From the NCBI RefSeq assembly GCF_963675165.1, contig NC_087379.1, positions 877,001-941,000 of the forward strand: a stretch of DNA of 64,000 nucleotides, in the 5' to 3' direction. Shown here in pieces: positions 9,716-22,271 of this stretch. Positions within the stretch are counted from its first letter, which is position 1; each line of letters begins with the position of its first letter. The notes beneath the pieces are model-generated. The model had not been told where the DNA came from. It ran no database searches and was given only the letters and a program-made list of their open reading frames with translations. This DNA is from Halichondria panicea. Its lineage: Eukaryota; Porifera; Demospongiae; Suberitida; Halichondriidae. The position numbers were made by a program, and so were the translations under genes.

Positions 9716-10999
9716 CTGTGGTTTGCTGGTCAGGTAGTCTCTAGTTTTGGTTAGCTGGTCGTTCAAACTCTGAATGGTGGCTTCTTTCTTTTGAAGGGAA
9801 GTGTCCTTGGAGGCAAGCATCAAATCTCTGTGAGCGATAGTGGAATCTTTGTCAGCAATTACAGATTGTTTATCTTCGAGTTGACATTTAAAATCTAATT
9901 TAATTTGATCAGTTTCCACAGAGTGCACCAACTGCATACGCTCGACAGCGTTTTCACTTTCTTCTTCTTGTCGTATTTTCTCTTCCGCCAGTGCCTCGAT
10001 CTCTCCTGCTTTCTCCTGGATTGCTGAGTCCTTCCTCACAACCTCTTCCTCAAGCTCCCTCTTCTCTGTCAGTAGGGCACTCACTCGCTGGAGCATCTCC
10101 ACTCTGTTCTCAAAGGAGGGAGGGTGTTCAAGTACCACACCCACCATCCGACCCACTATCTCCGCTGCTCTAGGCCTTCGCTGAGGGTTGTTGCTGAGAC
10201 AGCGCATGATGAGGTCCATCAGAGGGTGGTCTGGGGATAGTTTTCGAAGAAACTCTTCACGTCGTTCAGCTTCTGTAACTGGTATCAGTCTGTCAGGATT
10301 AGCAGGATCGATTCGTGTCTGGCCGATACTTGGTAGTGGCCACTTTGATGTGAAGGTGTGAATCATCATGATCCCAAAGGAGAACACATCCACACTGGTG
10401 TCATAGTGGGGGTTGGCAACCATCACTTCGGGGGGCATGTACGCTGGGGTGCCAGGGGTCTCCGTCATTCGACTCACTTGAAGGGGGGTCAGGTTCAATA
10501 TTCGAGCAACCCCCAGATCGGATATCTTGGCCGTCATGTTGGTGGACAAAAGGACATTGTTGGCTGAGAGGTCTCTGTGCACAATGACTGGTGTTTGGCC
10601 ATGGAGGTAGACCAGGCCCAGTGAGACGTCATGGAGGATGGAGAAGTTGATCTCATCGGGGAGAATACCGTAGCGCTCGAGACAGCTGGTCAAGTTGGTG
10701 GGAAGGAACTCCATGACTAGGATGGGGAACTGAGAGCCTTCCTCAAAACAGACTCCCAGAAACTGGACAATGTTGGGGTGCCTAGTTTGACTGAGCAGGT
10801 GACACTCCTCCAGATACCTTCGTGCTGCATGCCCGATTCCAGTCTCGTAGAGAACTCGGTAAAGCTTCTTGCCGGCACATTTCAGTCCTCGATACTCTAG
10901 CTCCATGACAACAGCGTAGGAACCTCGTCCAAACTCATTCTCAGTGATGCGAATTTGTCTCAGAGTGAACTGCTCGAAAGCTTGTGGATTTACAGCCAT
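9716..10999 (-). CDS. Protein kinase plus coiled-coil exon, kinase-Kelch gene B
   Basis: 428 codons from the conserved MAVNPQAF start. The kinase domain is complete, with GRGSYA loop, AGK lysine, HRDLSANN, DLG and PPE. The coiled coil is the shortest of the six: the middle block present in A, C, D and F (around QLTEEVEQQIANVNY) is missing, and the C-terminal part is a short run of heptads of the type ADKDSTIA / ASKDTSLQ. The exon ends at the same CCACAG|GTGAGC donor in phase 0, so the length change is in frame. It faces CWF19L1-like copy 2 across a shared promoter. Confidence 0.93.
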
Positions 11000-11222
11000 T
11001 GTCTTCGTCACTGTGTGAATAGAAACCATGCAATAATAAAAATGCAATCCAGCTGGATATATAACAAAAAAGAATCCTTTCACTATGTACGTCTAGATAT
11101 AAATTATTAAAATAATAATAATTATTGCCAAGACTTGAAAAACAAAGCCTTACAGAGAGTGAGGCTCAAGTTTACAGGAGTACGTTATGGTAGGTATATA
11201 AAAGCTATTTAGTTGATCTTAC
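11000..11222 (-). other. Predicted 5' UTR intron of kinase-Kelch gene B
   Basis: Minus-strand acceptor TATTCACACAG before the ATG and donor TACAG|GTAAGATC at 11215-11222 frame a 5' UTR intron. The plus-strand TATATAAAAG at 11195-11204 is a possible TATA box for the CWF19L1-like copy. Confidence 0.6.
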
Positions 11223-11363
11223 CTGTACTGTATAGAAAGCTTAAAGTTACAGAGCTAGAGAGCTAGAGAACTGTAGCGGCCAACACAACGAAAAAGTCAA
11301 AAAGGAGATACGCCCCCTTCTTTGTGCAAGCAAAAGGGGCGTGGCTACTTGTAGAATACCACA
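11223..11363. promoter_or_regulatory. Divergent promoter of unit B with GC-rich dyad
   Basis: A 141-bp spacer between the kinase non-coding exon and the CWF19L1-like ATG. The dyad at 11311-11347 has arms CGCCCCCTT and AAAGGGGC followed by GTGGCTAC, with one G fewer in the right arm than in C-E. Confidence 0.6.
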
Positions 11364-14191
11364 ATGAAAATGTATTAAGGAGCTATCTAGCTAGGTCTAG
11401 TGCAAGTGTACTCACCTAGATCTCCTTCTCCCCTCACTCAGTCTGGTGTGTGGAGATGTGGAAGGTCACTTCAAGCAACTGTTTAGCAGAGTCCGCATCC
11501 TCTCCAAGAACAGAGACTTTGAGGTAGCTACATACAATGGATGCACACACAACAACAGGTAATTAAACGATATTAAATCACCTTCCTCTGACATTTATTA
11601 CACCCCCATGCACAGTGCCTCTACCGACGTTTATCCTTGGCCCGTGTTGGACTGAGCATGGTCAGTTCTATGGAGACTTGTCACGTGATGGAGGAGAGCT
11701 TTGCCCCAATGTCACATGTCTAGGTACAGTGTATGCATGTTGTTAACCACTCTATCAGTACACACATGAGTCACACTCTATTACAGGTCAGCGTGGAGTG
11801 TACAGTGCGTCCAGTGGTCTGAGGGTGGCCTATCTCAGTGGGAGCTACCAGGGGAGGACCTATCAGCATCAAGACAAAAGACAAGGGAGATAATCTATTG
11901 GTCAGTTCACTTCCCAAACACCTGGAGCAGTTTTTGAACTAGTTTTTGTTTCTCCCTCTACCATACTTCATTGACTCTGATGTGTCCTGGCTGGAGGGTC
12001 AGTGCAGTGGAGAGGGCTACCGTGGAGTGGACATTCTCCTCACCTCTGATTGGCCCGGGGCAGTGGACAAGTTCACAGTGGCTCCTGTGAGACCTAGCTC
12101 CCAGTTATTGTAGGATGGACCAGTACCTTAATAATACCTTATGCTCATGCAGGACGGACTGGACCTGAGTGCAGTGGGGGCAAAGCCTCTGAGTAAACTG
12201 GCCATGTGTCTCAAGCCACGCTACCATTTTGCAGCTCTACACCAAACCTTCTATGAGAGAATACCGTACAGGTACAGTACGTCCATCCCTGTAATATTAG
12301 AGTACTTGAGTTTGCTCCTTAAATAGAGTTCTGTTATCCAATTTCTTGAAGTCCGTTGGTATGTTTAATTTTCCAATGTGATTTGACCAGCGATACAATA
12401 AGAGATAAGAGAGTTTCAATTATTTTAGATGTGTGCTGTAATTATACGTACATGTTACATGTCCTCATCTTTAAATCCCTACACAGTAATACCTCCACAA
12501 CTTTTGATGCTAACTGTATTGTGCTTCATTTCATGCAGGAATCACAAAATCCTCCAATGCAAGCCACATCATGTGACACGGTTCTTAGCTTTGGCTCAAG
12601 TGGGAAATCCAGACAAGAAGAAAAGAGTGAGTTGAAATCATTCTAGTCCCATTAGTATTACATGTTATTAATGATGACATCATCTTCATACCTGCAGTAC
12701 CTGTATGCATTCTCTGTCACACCCATGAGCTCCATGGACGAGAAAGAGCTGACTCAGCAACCACCCACTGCCACCAACTGTCCCTACACTGAACTAGTTA
12801 AATCTTTAATTGGTAAGGAAAACGTCGTATTATCCCATAATGTCTAGCTATCGTTGATGGACCAATATACATGTACATTTTGTAGATTGTCCAATTTTCC
12901 AAATAAAAACTTGCGTTATGTAGCACTCTGAGAGTCTTATCTCTAGATATCACCATCCACCATGTTTGCAGAGGTCAAAGTTTATTGTGTACCTACCCCA
13001 CACACTGTGCAGAGGGAGTCTCAAGAGGAGGCTGGGCCTAACTTTTTTTTTGACCAGAGGGCTCTTGATTCCGCTCATCGCAAACAGAAGAGACAACAGG
13101 ATGGAGCACCCCCTGCAAAGAGACGACCCCCGCCCCAGCCCAGGGGGCCATGCTGGTTCTGTCTGGGGGGGTAAGGAGGTGGAGAAACATCTCGTAGTCT
13201 CCATCGGAGATCATGTGAGATAGAGTGTGTTGTACTTGCTAATACTGCACATACAAAATACAATGTAGCTCACAAATAGCAGACCACTAACAGTTTGTAT
13301 TGTATACCCTATATAGACGTACCTGGCTTTATCCAAGGGTGGGATGGTACCAGAGCATGTGCTGGTCCTACCCATCGGTCACTATGCAGCCTCCACTGAC
13401 GCACCACTAGTGAGTTCATGTGCTGTGTGTACCACTGCTGTGTGTGTATAGTCATTGTTTGTATTGTGGAGAGTATGTTTCCATGCTCTGTGTGTACTAT
13501 TTAGCAGTCTGTACTGGTCAGCCTGTAAGCAGGCCACCCTCTATAATACAGCCAGGTTAATGGGCCCCAAAGTCTCCATAGCATGTGTTTGGACCTGTGT
13601 TAGCAGACCACCTCTTTAGTACAGCCACTGTTGGTCTGCCCACTGTGTAAGCAGAGATCACTATACCATATATCATGCATGTACACTGTATGACCTGTGC
13701 TCTATTACTGTAGGAGGTTTTGGAGGAGCTTGGAAAGTTTAAGAGTGCTCTGAGGAAGTACTTCAACAGCAAAGATCAGTCGTGTGTCATCTTCGAGAGA
13801 AACTACAAATCACAGCATCTTCAACTACAGGTCAGTACCGTCAAGGCCGTATTATCATGTCATGTGATTGATACTGTATGGTTGGTGTGTTGAGATTAGG
13901 CTACAAGGTTTTGAGGGCAAACAGAGGAATGTGATTTCTCTTTTTAATCATTCAATGGTTCAGGGACTCTTTCAGCTGCCATAACTTGAATTCTGTGTAT
14001 TCAATTTCAACGGTTTTATGATTTTAGAAAGAGGCCATCTAGCAAAGATAGTGATGTCATACAATCTAGGTCTTTGAAATCGTATTTGTGAAGCCATTAG
14101 CATTCCCAAACTTACATAATTATGTCGAAACATTGTATAAATACGGTACATGTTAGTGTGTGTATGGTAGATGTGTTGACTGATAGTTGTG

Positions 14192-15279
14192 TAGCCTCGA
14201 TCCCAGGCCGAGTTTTCGCTTTTATAACGGTTAGGCGAACAACTGGGCCTGGTACTAGTTGTCTGCGCATGCGTCAAATTTTCATTGTATATTTGTGGTC
14301 GGCAAAAATATTTAATAAATCAATAATCGAAATTTGTACACAGAAAATGCACAGAGTGAGTACACAAAAGATGCACATAGGGAGCTGCTTCACAAAGGCC
14401 TGGGGAGTTGCCAGTTGTGCTGCAGCACAATTACAGTGACCCAGGGCAACTTCAGGATGATTGAATGCCTTCAAATTACGTTTCAAAAAGATTTAGCAGG
14501 CTGCTGGACTTCTCTGATTCCAGGCCCCAACTCGTAACTCATTGCTTGAGAAAACGTAGATTCTCTTGATGTCTCTGAGCTACCCAGCAACGCTCGAATG
14601 AGCAGGTCATACTCCAGTCCTGTGTCTGTGAGTATAGGACAATATTAAAAGAAACCAAAGACGGTTAAACCCTTACCTCAAACTGTCCAGTCTCGTCCGT
14701 TAGTATAGCCAAGAGGAGCACTGTTGGGATAGCTGGATATTAGCCATTGCTCCTGTACAGAGAAGTAGACATTTTAAATACGTGTAGATCTATACATATT
14801 AAATTTCTCGGTTATAGTGTCATTGTCGACGAGCTGATGATGGCAGCACCAAGTTCTCTAGCTCACACTCTTCACTTGATCCACCATATTAATGATGAAA
14901 CTATAGTCTACCTACATTCTTGCCAAACATGAACAAGACTTGATAGCATAGCCGGCCATAGGGCCCACACAAAAATATCTGACCTTAACAAGCTTGACAA
15001 AGCTTTATACCTCTTCCCTTGTTGTTCAGTCTTCAGAATAAGCTTCATAGAAGAGAGAAGCTTCAGCTAAGAGCCATTCCAATCGATTCCAATAATGATA
15101 AAACGGGAACTGACTTCTAGTACACGATAGTACACGAATATAAATGTCACGAAAGTGAACGAGAATATCCATTCGTCAGAATCTGACAAACGACTGACGC
15201 ATGCGCAGACAACTAGTACCAGGCCCAGTTGTTCGCCTAACCGTTATAAAAGCGAAAACTCGGCCTGGGATCGAGGCTA
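14192..15279. mobile_element. 1.09-kb foldback element with TAGCC/GGCTA ends
   Basis: Near-perfect terminal inverted repeats of about 85 bp (TAGCCTCGATCCCAGGCCG... at 14192 and its complement ending 15279) flank about 900 bp of AT-rich sequence. The direct repeat ATAGTTGTG flanks it (14183-14191 and 15280-15288). CWF19L1-like copies 1, 3 and 5 have a single ATAGTTGTG at this point, so the 9-bp target-site duplication is directly visible. Unique to copy 2, hence inserted after duplication. No transposase frame is seen; the 9-bp duplication suggests a Mutator-like family. Confidence 0.88.
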
Positions 15280-15500
15280 ATAGTTGTGTATGGTTAGTGT
15301 GTGATGGTAATGGTGGTCACTGTAGGTTATTCCAGTGATGACCAAGATTCCATCTGATGCTCTGAGACAAGCCTTCATAGATTATGGGCGGAGTATGGGG
15401 GTGTAGCTTGAGACTGTGCCCAGGGAAACACCACCCTCAGAGGTAACACACACACATCATAGCTGTACCATGTTCTACGTACCATTCTCTAAGCCTTTTA

Positions 15501-16060
15501 TAGCCTCGATTCCAGGCCGATTAAAATACGGCCTGGTACCTATTGCATGGTGATAGTGCGCATGCGCTAGTTTATTCACCAGAATCCTTTCTCTCATCTA
15601 TTTTCTATCTATGTACATCAGCTTAGTATTGCGTTGTTTCAGAAGGCTTTCACACTAGTCTAAAGTCAGAAGAGGCTCTCATCTACCTCTATGACGGTTG
15701 TATGGTCAGGATGTCTTACCTTAGATCTGTACAGTCTATGGGAAGTGTATGGTGCCTCTTGACTGCTACTTGCGAAGACAACCCAGCTATAGGACCATCC
15801 TAGACTTACATGTAGATGAGAGCCTTAAAATTAGTGTTCAAGCCTTCTAGACCAATGCAATAGATACATAAGCCACAGCTTCACAGAACTCAGTCATGGA
15901 GATAAAGTATTACGGAACATTATTATTCTTAGTAAACAGTATAATTTACGTTCGTAGTACGATTACCCATATTCTGAGTAATTTGAAGCGCATGCGCACT
16001 ATCACTCCTACAATAGGTATGTACCAGGCCGTATTTTAATGCGGCCTGGAATCGAGGCTA
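15501..16060. mobile_element. TAGCC/GGCTA-ended element, copy 2 orthologue
   Basis: Same element and site as at 6280, ending in a cleaner GGCTA (16056-16060). The left flank is AGCCTTTTA (15492-15500); the right duplication has decayed to AACCTA. Confidence 0.78.
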
Positions 16061-16109
16061 AACCTAAGTGATCGATACTTCTCTTTGCCAAAATCTGTTG
16101 GTTTTGCTA

Positions 16110-16232
16110 CACCCACACACACACACACACAATCCCCCGCATACATACACACACACCCCTCCTTACTCCCACCACCCACCCACCCACACCCACACACACA
16201 CACACACACTCACACACACACACACACACAGC
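16110..16232. repeat. (AC)n tract before CWF19L1 exon 14, copy 2
   Basis: Interrupted AC/CCCAC tract ending directly in the exon 14 acceptor (ACACAG). It lacks the captured exon starts of copies 1 and 3. Confidence 0.85.
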
Positions 16233-17186
16233 TTGCGTTCACTGGTGTCCCATACTTCCTGGCAGAGTTTGATGATGGGGGAAATGTGTTCACAAGACCA
16301 TTTTCTCACCAACTCACGCAGACAAACAACCAGATCACTGAATATAGGTTATAGTATGTTTCTACTACTGTGAGCTCATGAGGTAAACAGCACTCTCAAG
16401 TGAGTAGGTAAGAACATGTCCGTGAGTCTCGTCACACCGACAATGCACACCTCTAACGTTTCTATTGCATACTCAGCAAATGTCTCTTCCACAAATCTCT
16501 CATCATACCTATCGAGTGAACACACAAACTGTTCTAGTTCCTGGAACAATACGTACGGACGTTTCTCTCTCCAATTTGGAAGGTAATTAAAAACCAATTA
16601 ATGACATGTTGAATGCTTTTATTGGTTGCAATATCGTCTGCAGGGAGTTGTTGGCTGATCCTCTCGTTCTGAATCTGCCCAATTGGATCAACTGGAAGTC
16701 GTGTGTGGCAACAAAGGACGAGGAGACGAAAGCTGCTCTAGAAATGAAGAAGAACTTTGAACCATATTATTTTTATTTCACATGCAACTGACAACGATGA
16801 TTAATTTCTTTATTTTCACTTTTACTTTTGTATAATTGACGTTTTGTGTATTAGCTAGTTGTCCAATAATAATTATGGTTGGCCATAATTATTATAATTA
16901 TAGTTATAGGAGTGCAGATCAATATCAGTGGGCAATTATTTTCCTTGTCCCAATGTTGTATTAGAATGCTGTCCATGAGCTGGAGGAGGGTAGTTATGCT
17001 GACATTGCAATAGTCCATAAGGGGGAGGGGCTGGTTGCATGCTATACACACATTATATACCTCTACTTATACTGTAACCTCTACTAGTAATTAGTACCAT
17101 GCAAGCTAGTATAACATGTTTCACTCTAGAAAACAATTATCATGAAAATTTGGGTTATTTATAATTTTATAATTATACCAAAACAA

Positions 17187-18086
17187 TTAAGAAATAGTTG
17201 TTGCAGTTCTAATTTTATACACAGTAGATTGTATTCCATTGTTCCATCCTCCAATCATAAGGCACTCTGATGGAGACAGTGACACAGTGGCAGCTCCTGC
17301 TATAGGAGATGGTAGATCACCAACGTAGAGCCAGGAGTCCATCGAGGACGAGTAGGCGTAGATCCTTTGAGTGGCTTTACGTTCACTATTCACTCCACCA
17401 ACAGCAAAGAGGGTGTCGGATATCGTTACAGGGGAGAGAAAGTAAGACGGTGTGTTGGATATTGTATTCCAGATAGAGTCGGCTTTGTTGGCACTCCCAT
17501 CATCCTGTCGGTCTGCTGAAATGAGCTTGTCGACTTGAGCAGCACACACCTTGTTTAGAGGATTGTCGTCATCTCCCCCCATTAGGTACACTGTGTTGTT
17601 GTAGACAATTCCTCTTTGGTCATGACAAGCATACGGTAGTCTGTCTGTCTCGCTCCACTGGGAGGTGCTGATGTTGTAGATCTCAACATTATCAGTGTAG
17701 TCACCATAGCCCACTTCACCTCCTGCTACGACCAGATGTGTTGGGAGACTAACGACTGCTGGTGAATTCCTCGCTGTGGGCATGGGTGGGATTATCCGTT
17801 TCCAGTTCCTTCCTTTGTTAAACACATGTACCACGTTGGATTTAGATCCGAATGAATGCACACCGCCAACTGCTACTAGTTCACCTTTGACCTCTCCTAG
17901 ACCAAAATAGTGTACAGGAAGTCTGGGCAGAGTTGACCAGACGTCTTGTGGCGGATCGTAACAGTAGACACAGTGCTCGTCATCACAGACTCCTCCACCA
18001 TAGTAGACCTTGCCATTGATGGTTACCGCTTGCCCACTAGACATCTCCACTGGAGCCTCAGAGCACTGACTGTAGGACAACTGAAC
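17187..18086 (-). CDS. Kelch-propeller exon, kinase-Kelch gene C
   Basis: 299 residues plus stop, phase 0 with the donor of kinase exon C. Six Kelch blades (YYGGG, LVAVGG, LVVAGG, VYLMGG, LFAVGG, CLMIGG). The acidic loop after blade one is shorter than in B or E, and the last blade loop is one of the shortest. The terminus STVYKIRTATTIS is the same as in B. Predicted full protein about 801 residues. Confidence 0.93.
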   Translation of the reverse strand, partial: VQLSYSQCSEAPVEMSSGQAVTINGKVYYGGGVCDDEHCVYCYDPPQDVWSTLPRLPVHYFGLGEVKGELVAVGGVHSFGSKSNVVHVFNKGRNWKRIIPPMPTARNSPAVVSLPTHLVVAGGEVGYGDYTDNVEIYNISTSQWSETDRLPYACHDQRGIVYNNTVYLMGGDDDNPLNKVCAAQVDKLISADRQDDGSANKADSIWNTISNTPSYFLSPVTISDTLFAVGGVNSERKATQRIYAYSSSMDSWLYVGDLPSPIAGAATVSLSPSECLMIGGWNNGIQSTVYKIRTATTIS

Positions 18087-18441
18087 CTGTAGGGGCTGGA
18101 GAATATAGAGAGTCAATAACTTGTGTGTTGCATGATTGTGTAGCTTGTAATTAAGAGCATTTGGAATGTATTACCATAGCAACAAAAAATATTATCAGTA
18201 ATCGATCCTGTGGGACACAAATTATTCTAATTTGAGGGTTATTTATATAATAGTGATTATCATACTGCAACATAATATATTCACAGATTATACGGTAGCC
18301 GATTGATTCTTATTGCCGAGGCATCGCAAACAGAATTTTCAGAATACCTTGGTGGAACGTTAATAATTATACACAACAACTTCCATTCTAAACCTAGGCA
18401 CTGCATAATGTACTTGGCGATCAATTGGAACATTCAACAGT

Positions 18442-18739
18442 TACCGTAAAAGACCTCGATTTACAGCGACCCTTTAAAATATGCGATAATTCCAATTATT
18501 TTTTAATGTCGTATTCTAAACATGTAAAGGTAAATGTAGCCACTCCCTAGCCTCGATTGTAGCCCACTGGAAAATCAGTGTTTTTAAGCGGCCTGAAATC
18601 AAGGCCAGTAGACTCTGTAAAGTTACCTCCAATTAGATGCGACCCTCTAAATATGCGACACCAGGACTTCAATATAAATTTTCAACCTCTGGCTTCGTAA
18701 TTATTAAAAAGTGTCGCTTTAAATCGAGGTCTTACGGTA
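18442..18739. mobile_element. TACCGTAA-ended inverted-repeat element, intron C
   Basis: Ends TACCGTAAAAGACCTCGAT and its near-complement ATCGAGGTCTTACGGTA. A second inverted pair inside (CGACCCT... / GCGACCCTC...) and a TAGCCTCGATTGTAGCC segment (about 18548-18607) make it look composite. Copies lie at 27531 and 56990, with a reversed relative at 29710. Confidence 0.7.
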
Positions 18740-18796
18740 TACTTACTTCTATTAGAGTGGTGATACAATAAGAGATATGACAGTCATATTTAGGTG

Positions 18797-18936
18797 CAGT
18801 GGCGTAGGAAGCAATTTCTCAATGGGGGGGGGCTGTAGTTTTTTTAATGAATAAGTGTAAGGCTATCTACATAGTACAGCTTGGATAAGTCATCTCTATG
18901 TGGAAATATGGGGGGGGGGGCTCGATCCAGCAACTG
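18797..18936. mobile_element. CAGTGGCGT-ended short element, intron C
   Basis: A 140-bp block with ends CAGTGGCGTAGGA and CCAGCAACTG (CCAGCCACTG in D and F) and two G runs. Such ends resemble hAT-type elements. The 8-bp target duplication expected for that family is not clear. Confidence 0.5.
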
Positions 18937-18966
18937 CACTTAGTGGTACAGTGTTGATGAGCTCAC

Positions 18967-20472
18967 CTGTGGTTTGCTGGTCAGGTAGTCCCTGGTTTTG
19001 GTGAGTTGGTTGTTTAATCTCTGAATGGTGGTTTTATTCTTCTGAAGGGATGTGTCTTTGGAGGCAAGCATCGAATCTTTGTTAGTGATAATAAAGTTTT
19101 TGTCTGCTTGCTCCTGTTCCACTTGTGCAGTGAGATTGGTGACATCTGTTTCCAGTTGAGCTATTTTCGTAGCTTTAGATACAAGCTCGTTGTGAGTGTA
19201 GTTGACGTTGGCAATTTGTTGCTCCACCTCTTCAGTGAGTTGCTTACATCGAATTTCTAACCTAGCAATGGTAGTATCTTTAGAATTCACCAGTGCATCT
19301 TTTGTGGCAGCCAATGATTCTTTGAGCTTCAATTTAACTCTGAGATCCTCTATCTCTACACTATGTTCAGTTACTAGTTGATCAGTTTCCACAGAGTGCA
19401 CCAACTGCATACGCTCGACAGTGTTTTCACTTTCTTCCTCCAATCGTCTTTTCTTCTCCGCCAGTGCCTCGTTCTCTCCTGCTTTCTCCTGGATTGCCGA
19501 GTCCTTCCTCACAACCTCCTCCTCAAGCTCCCTCTTCTCTGTCAGTAGGGCACTCACTCGCTGGAGCATCTCCACTCTGTTCTCAAAGGAGGGAGGGTGT
19601 TCAAGTACCACACCCACCATCCGACCCACTATCTCTGCTGCTCTAGGCCTTTGCTGAGGGTTGTTGCTGAGACAGTGCATGATGAGGTCCATCAGAGGGT
19701 GGTCTGGGGAAATGTTTCGAAGAAATTCTTCACGTCTTTCAGCTTCCGTCACTGGTATCAGACCATTGGGATTGGTAGGATCGATTCGTGTCTGGCCGAT
19801 ACTTGGTAGTGGCCACTCTGCTGTGAAGGTGTGAATCATCATGATCCCAAAGGAGAACACATCCACACTGGTGTTGTAGTGGGGGTTGGCAACCATCACT
19901 TCGGGGGGCATGTACGCTGGGGTGCCAGGGGTCTCCGTCATTCGACTCACTTGAAGGGGGGTCAGGTTCAATATTCGAGCAACGCCAAGATCGGATATCT
20001 TGGCCGTCATGTTGGTGGACAAGAGGACATTGTTGGCTGAGAGGTCTCTGTGCACAATGACTGGTGTTTGGCCATGGAGGTAGACCAAGCCCAGTGAGAC
20101 GTCATGGAGGATGGAGAAGTTGATCTCATCGGGGAGAATACCGTAGCGCTCGAGACAGCTGGTCAAGTTGGTGGGGAGGAACTCCATGACTAGGATGGGG
20201 AACTGAGAGCCTTCCTCAAAACAGACTCCCAGAAACTGGACAATGTTGGGGTGCCTAGTTTGACTGAGCAGGCGACACTCCTCCAGATACCTTCGTGCTG
20301 CATGCCCGATTCCAGTCTCGTAGAGAACTCGGTAAAGCTTCTTGCCGGCACATTTCAGTCCTCGATACTCTAGCTCCATGACAACAGCGTAGGAACCATG
20401 TCCCAACTCATTCTCAGTGATGCGAATTTGTCTCAGAGTGAACTGCTCGAAAGCTTGTGGATTTACAGCCAT
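18967..20472 (-). CDS. Protein kinase plus coiled-coil exon, kinase-Kelch gene C
   Basis: 502 codons from MAVNPQAF. Complete kinase domain with GHGSYA loop, AGK lysine, HRDLSANN, DLG and PPE. The coiled coil has the full middle block (QLTEEVEQQIANVNYTHNELVSKATKI region) and an extra segment near EIEDLRVKLKLKESLAATKD shared with D and F. It ends at the CCACAG|GTGAGC donor, phase 0. Upstream in-frame codons exist (to 20541) but contain the conserved CACAG acceptor, so they are read as intron. Confidence 0.93.
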
Positions 20473-20664
20473 TGTCTTCGTTACTGTGTGAATAGAAAAG
20501 CACGCAATATTAAAAATGCAATCCAGCTGGATATATAACAAAAAAGAATCCTTTCACTATGTACGTCTAGATATATTATTAATAATTATTGCCAAGACTT
20601 GAAAAACAAAGCCATACAGAGAGTGAGGCTCAGGTTTACAGGACAGCTATTCAGTTGATCTTAC
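20473..20664 (-). other. Predicted 5' UTR intron of kinase-Kelch gene C
   Basis: Acceptor CACAG just before the ATG and donor TACAG|GTAAGATC (20657-20664). The stretch that holds the plus-strand TATATAAAAG in A, B and D is deleted here, as in E. Confidence 0.6.
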
Positions 20665-20837
20665 CTGTACTGTATAGAAAGCTTGGTAGAGGTTAAGTTA
20701 CAGAGAGATAGAGAACTGTAGCGGCAAACACAACGAAAAAGTCAAGAACGAGATACGCCCCCTTCTTTGTGCAAGCAAAAGGGGGCGTGGCTACTTGCAA
20801 GGTTTTGTGCATTATTTAGAATACCACCAAGTCAAGG
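20665..20837. promoter_or_regulatory. Divergent promoter of unit C with GC-rich dyad
   Basis: 173 bp between the kinase non-coding exon and the CWF19L1-like ATG. The dyad at 20756-20790 is the most regular in the array: CGCCCCCTT, spacer, AAAAGGGGGCGTGGC. Confidence 0.62.
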
Positions 20838-22271
20838 ATGAAAATGTAAGGAGCTAGCTAGTTCTAGTGCAAGTGTACTCACCTAGATCTCCTTCTCCCC
20901 CTCACTCAGTCTGGTGTGTGGAGATGTGGAGGGTCACTTCAAGCAATTGTTTAGCAGAGTCCAGAGCATCCTCTCCAAGAACAAAGACTTTTAGGTAGCT
21001 ACATACAATGGATGCACACACTCACTGCAGTGCCAGTGCATTTATTGTCCCTTTATGTAGCTCCTGTTGTGTATTGGATCTTTCTCTAGCTCTGACTGCC
21101 AGGAGGAGTGGAGTAAGTATCGGGAGGGGGTGGAAACAGGTAATTAAACGATATTAAATCACCTTCCTCTGACATTTATTACACCCCCATGCACAGTGCC
21201 TCTACCGACGTTCATCCTTGGCCCGTGTTGGACTGAGCATGGCCAGTTCTATGGAGACTTGTCACGTGATGGAGGAGAGCTTTGCCCCAATGTCACATGT
21301 CTAGGTACAGTGTATGCATGTTGTTAACCACTCTATCAGTACACACATGAGTCACACTCCATTACAGGTCAGCGTGGAGTGTACAGTGCGTCCAGTGGTC
21401 TGAGGGTGGCCTATCTCAGTGGGAGCTACCAGGGGAGGACCTATCAGCATCAAGACAAGGGAGATAATCTATTGGTCAGTTCTCTTCCCAATCACCTGGA
21501 GGAGTTGAGTTGTTGAACTAGTTTTTGTTTCTCCCTCTAGCGACCATATTTCACTGACTCTGATGTGTCCTGGCTGGAGGGTGAGTGCAGTGGAGAGGGC
21601 TACCGTGGAGTGGACATTCTCCTCACCTCTGATTGGCCCGGGGCAGTGGACAAGTTCACAGTGGCTCCTGTGAGACCTAGCTCCCAGTTATTGTAGGATG
21701 GACCAGTACCTTAATAATACCTTATGCTCATGCAGGACGGACTGGACCTGAGTGCAGTGGGGGCAAAGCCTCTGAGTAAACTGGCCATGTGTCTCAAGCC
21801 ACGCTACCATTTTGCAGCTCTACACCAAACCTTCTATGAGAGAATACCGTACAGGTACAGTACGTCCATCCCTGTATATTTAGAGTCTGCTAATAACAGG
21901 CTGAAAATAAGTATACACTTACGATTTAACATAATTATAATCTGAAAGGCATCTTTCTAAACATTCAGAAAATCAGAAAATGAATGTAATTGACCAACGG
22001 AGCTAAAGTTTTGACCGTTCAAAAATACTTCATCAAAAATACTTTATTATAATTATACGTACATCTTACATGTCCTCATCTTTAAATCCCTACACAGTAA
22101 TACCTCCACAACTTTTGATGCTAACTGTATTGTGCTTCATTTCATGCAGGAATCACAAAATCCTCCAAGGCAAGCCACATCATGTGACACGATTCTTGGC
22201 TTTGGCTCAAGTGGGAAATCCAGACAAGAAGAAAAGAGTGAGTTGAAATCATTCTAGTCCCATTAGTATTA

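Larger units (their letters stand above)
11364..16791 (+). pseudogene. CWF19L1: CWF19L1-like gene, copy 2 (several lesions)
   Basis: Same exon order as copy 1, clearly disabled. Exon 3 (LLLCVGSFF...) is deleted between about 11530 and 11560. The exon 6 acceptor CTCTAG|CGA has become CTCTACCATAC, losing the AG (near 11960). In exon 10 an extra base in a G run (about 13165-13171) puts TAA at 13172-13174 right after CWFCLGG, and the downstream frame (KEVEKHLVVSIGDH) continues one frame over. Exon 13 has TAG at 15404-15406. The first donor is weakened (ATGAAAAT|GTATTA). Two transposons sit in intron 12 and intron 13. The last exon is still open to NFEPYYFYFTCN, stop at 16789-16791. Confidence 0.9.
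18087..18966 (-). other. Intron of kinase-Kelch gene C
   Basis: An 880-bp intron almost the same as those of genes D and F, including two small transposons (18442-18739 and 18797-18936). It indicates that C, D and F share a more recent ancestor than B or E. Confidence 0.75.
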
